From Pleurocapsa sp. MO_226.B13 (GTDB lineage Bacteria; Cyanobacteriota; Cyanobacteriia; Cyanobacteriales; Xenococcaceae): DNA of 13,833 bases. Position 1 is the first letter of the stretch. The number at the start of each line of letters is the position of its first letter. Positions 13,594 through 13,833 of this stretch are shown here, piece after piece. The notes under the pieces are model-generated. The model was not told the DNA's origin. It saw only the letters and a program-made list of their open reading frames with translations, and ran no database searches. Both the position numbers and the translations under genes were made by a program. The DNA lies in contig JASJEI010000176.1 of NCBI GenBank assembly GCA_030064795.1, forward strand, positions 1 to 13,833, in the 5' to 3' direction.

Positions 13594-13833
13594 TTAAAAC
13601 AAACGAATTTCTCCGAATTGCTCGATATATTCGACTAACAATTTGCTATATTCTCCTGCTTTGAGCAGCTCTAAATTACCTACCAAAATAAACAGTTCTC
13701 TGGCACGGCTGACTGCAACGTTGAGTAGATTGGGGCGACGATTGATAAACCAAAGACTATCCTTTGAATGACATTGACGGGTAGAAAGAATTATTACTGA
13801 TTTTTGCCCTCCTTGAAAAGTATGAACCGTACC
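13594..13833 (-). CDS. Superfamily 1 helicase, C-terminal end (partial)
   Basis: The last 79 residues of a larger protein enter from the right edge. GTVHTFQGGQKSVIILST matches helicase motif V of the UvrD/DNA2-NAM7 (SF1) class. LLNVAVSRARELFILVGN matches motif VI, with the Arg that contacts ATP. A short tail then ends at the TAA (minus strand, 13596-13594). The motif order, spacing and Ser-Arg-Ala-Arg core are typical of AAA-type DNA2/NAM7 (Upf1-like) helicases, which are often fused to nuclease or other effector domains in defence islands. The rest of the protein lies outside the window, so its full architecture is unknown. The end appears intact. Confidence 0.85.
   Translation of the reverse strand, partial: GTVHTFQGGQKSVIILSTRQCHSKDSLWFINRRPNLLNVAVSRARELFILVGNLELLKAGEYSKLLVEYIEQFGEIRLF

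Noticed and set aside
1..13833. CRISPR array
   Set aside because: No regularly spaced identical repeats of 23-40 bp were seen anywhere on either strand.

Overview
The window is cyanobacterial. Thirteen copies of the HIP1 octamer GCGATCGC occur in 13.8 kb. The window also carries a cyAbrB-type regulator found only in cyanobacteria, a hormogonium-polysaccharide-type (WcaF/HpsU) acetyltransferase, a small cysteine-rich cyanobacterial protein, and a UvrA with the cyanobacterial form of the first zinc module. AT-rich intergenic DNA and remnants of NACHT-type NTPases fit a larger-genome unicellular or pleurocapsalean lineage, but the genus cannot be fixed from the sequence.

Layout. Positions 1-118 hold a small non-coding segment with 10-bp terminal inverted repeats. 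Positions 196-1481 (minus) hold a CPBP intramembrane protease downstream of cyAbrB. A 0.5-kb AT-rich gap follows. The acetyltransferase (minus) and cobU (plus) diverge across only 29 bp. Next come the cysteine-rich unknown protein and then uvrA (4218-7148). Downstream of uvrA, on the same strand, are an AraC regulator, a Crp/Fnr-type regulator, a SnoaL-like protein and a Rieske mononuclear-iron oxygenase (7194-10280). This looks like two regulators beside a two-gene oxidative or detoxification module.

From about 10.3 kb the character changes to accessory DNA. A convergent RelE-type toxin-antitoxin pair (10408-10904) sits between two ~51-bp direct repeats. A 1.9-kb IS4-family element follows (11115-13018, 15-bp perfect terminal inverted repeats). 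Its transposase is broken by three clear +1 frameshifts and probably a fourth, and has lost its first catalytic Asp. Fourteen bases beyond the IS is a gutted NACHT/STAND NTPase gene. About 30 N-terminal residues are joined out of frame to about 65 C-terminal residues, and the whole ATPase core is missing. A long imperfect hairpin follows, and the window ends in the C-terminus of a superfamily 1 helicase on the minus strand.

Together the TA pair, IS, NACHT relic and SF1 helicase look like a decaying defence or mobile island next to a conserved housekeeping block. No intact novel system is demonstrated. The NACHT relic, the repeats bracketing the TA pair and the SnoaL gene, and the hairpin beside the helicase are the observations most worth following.
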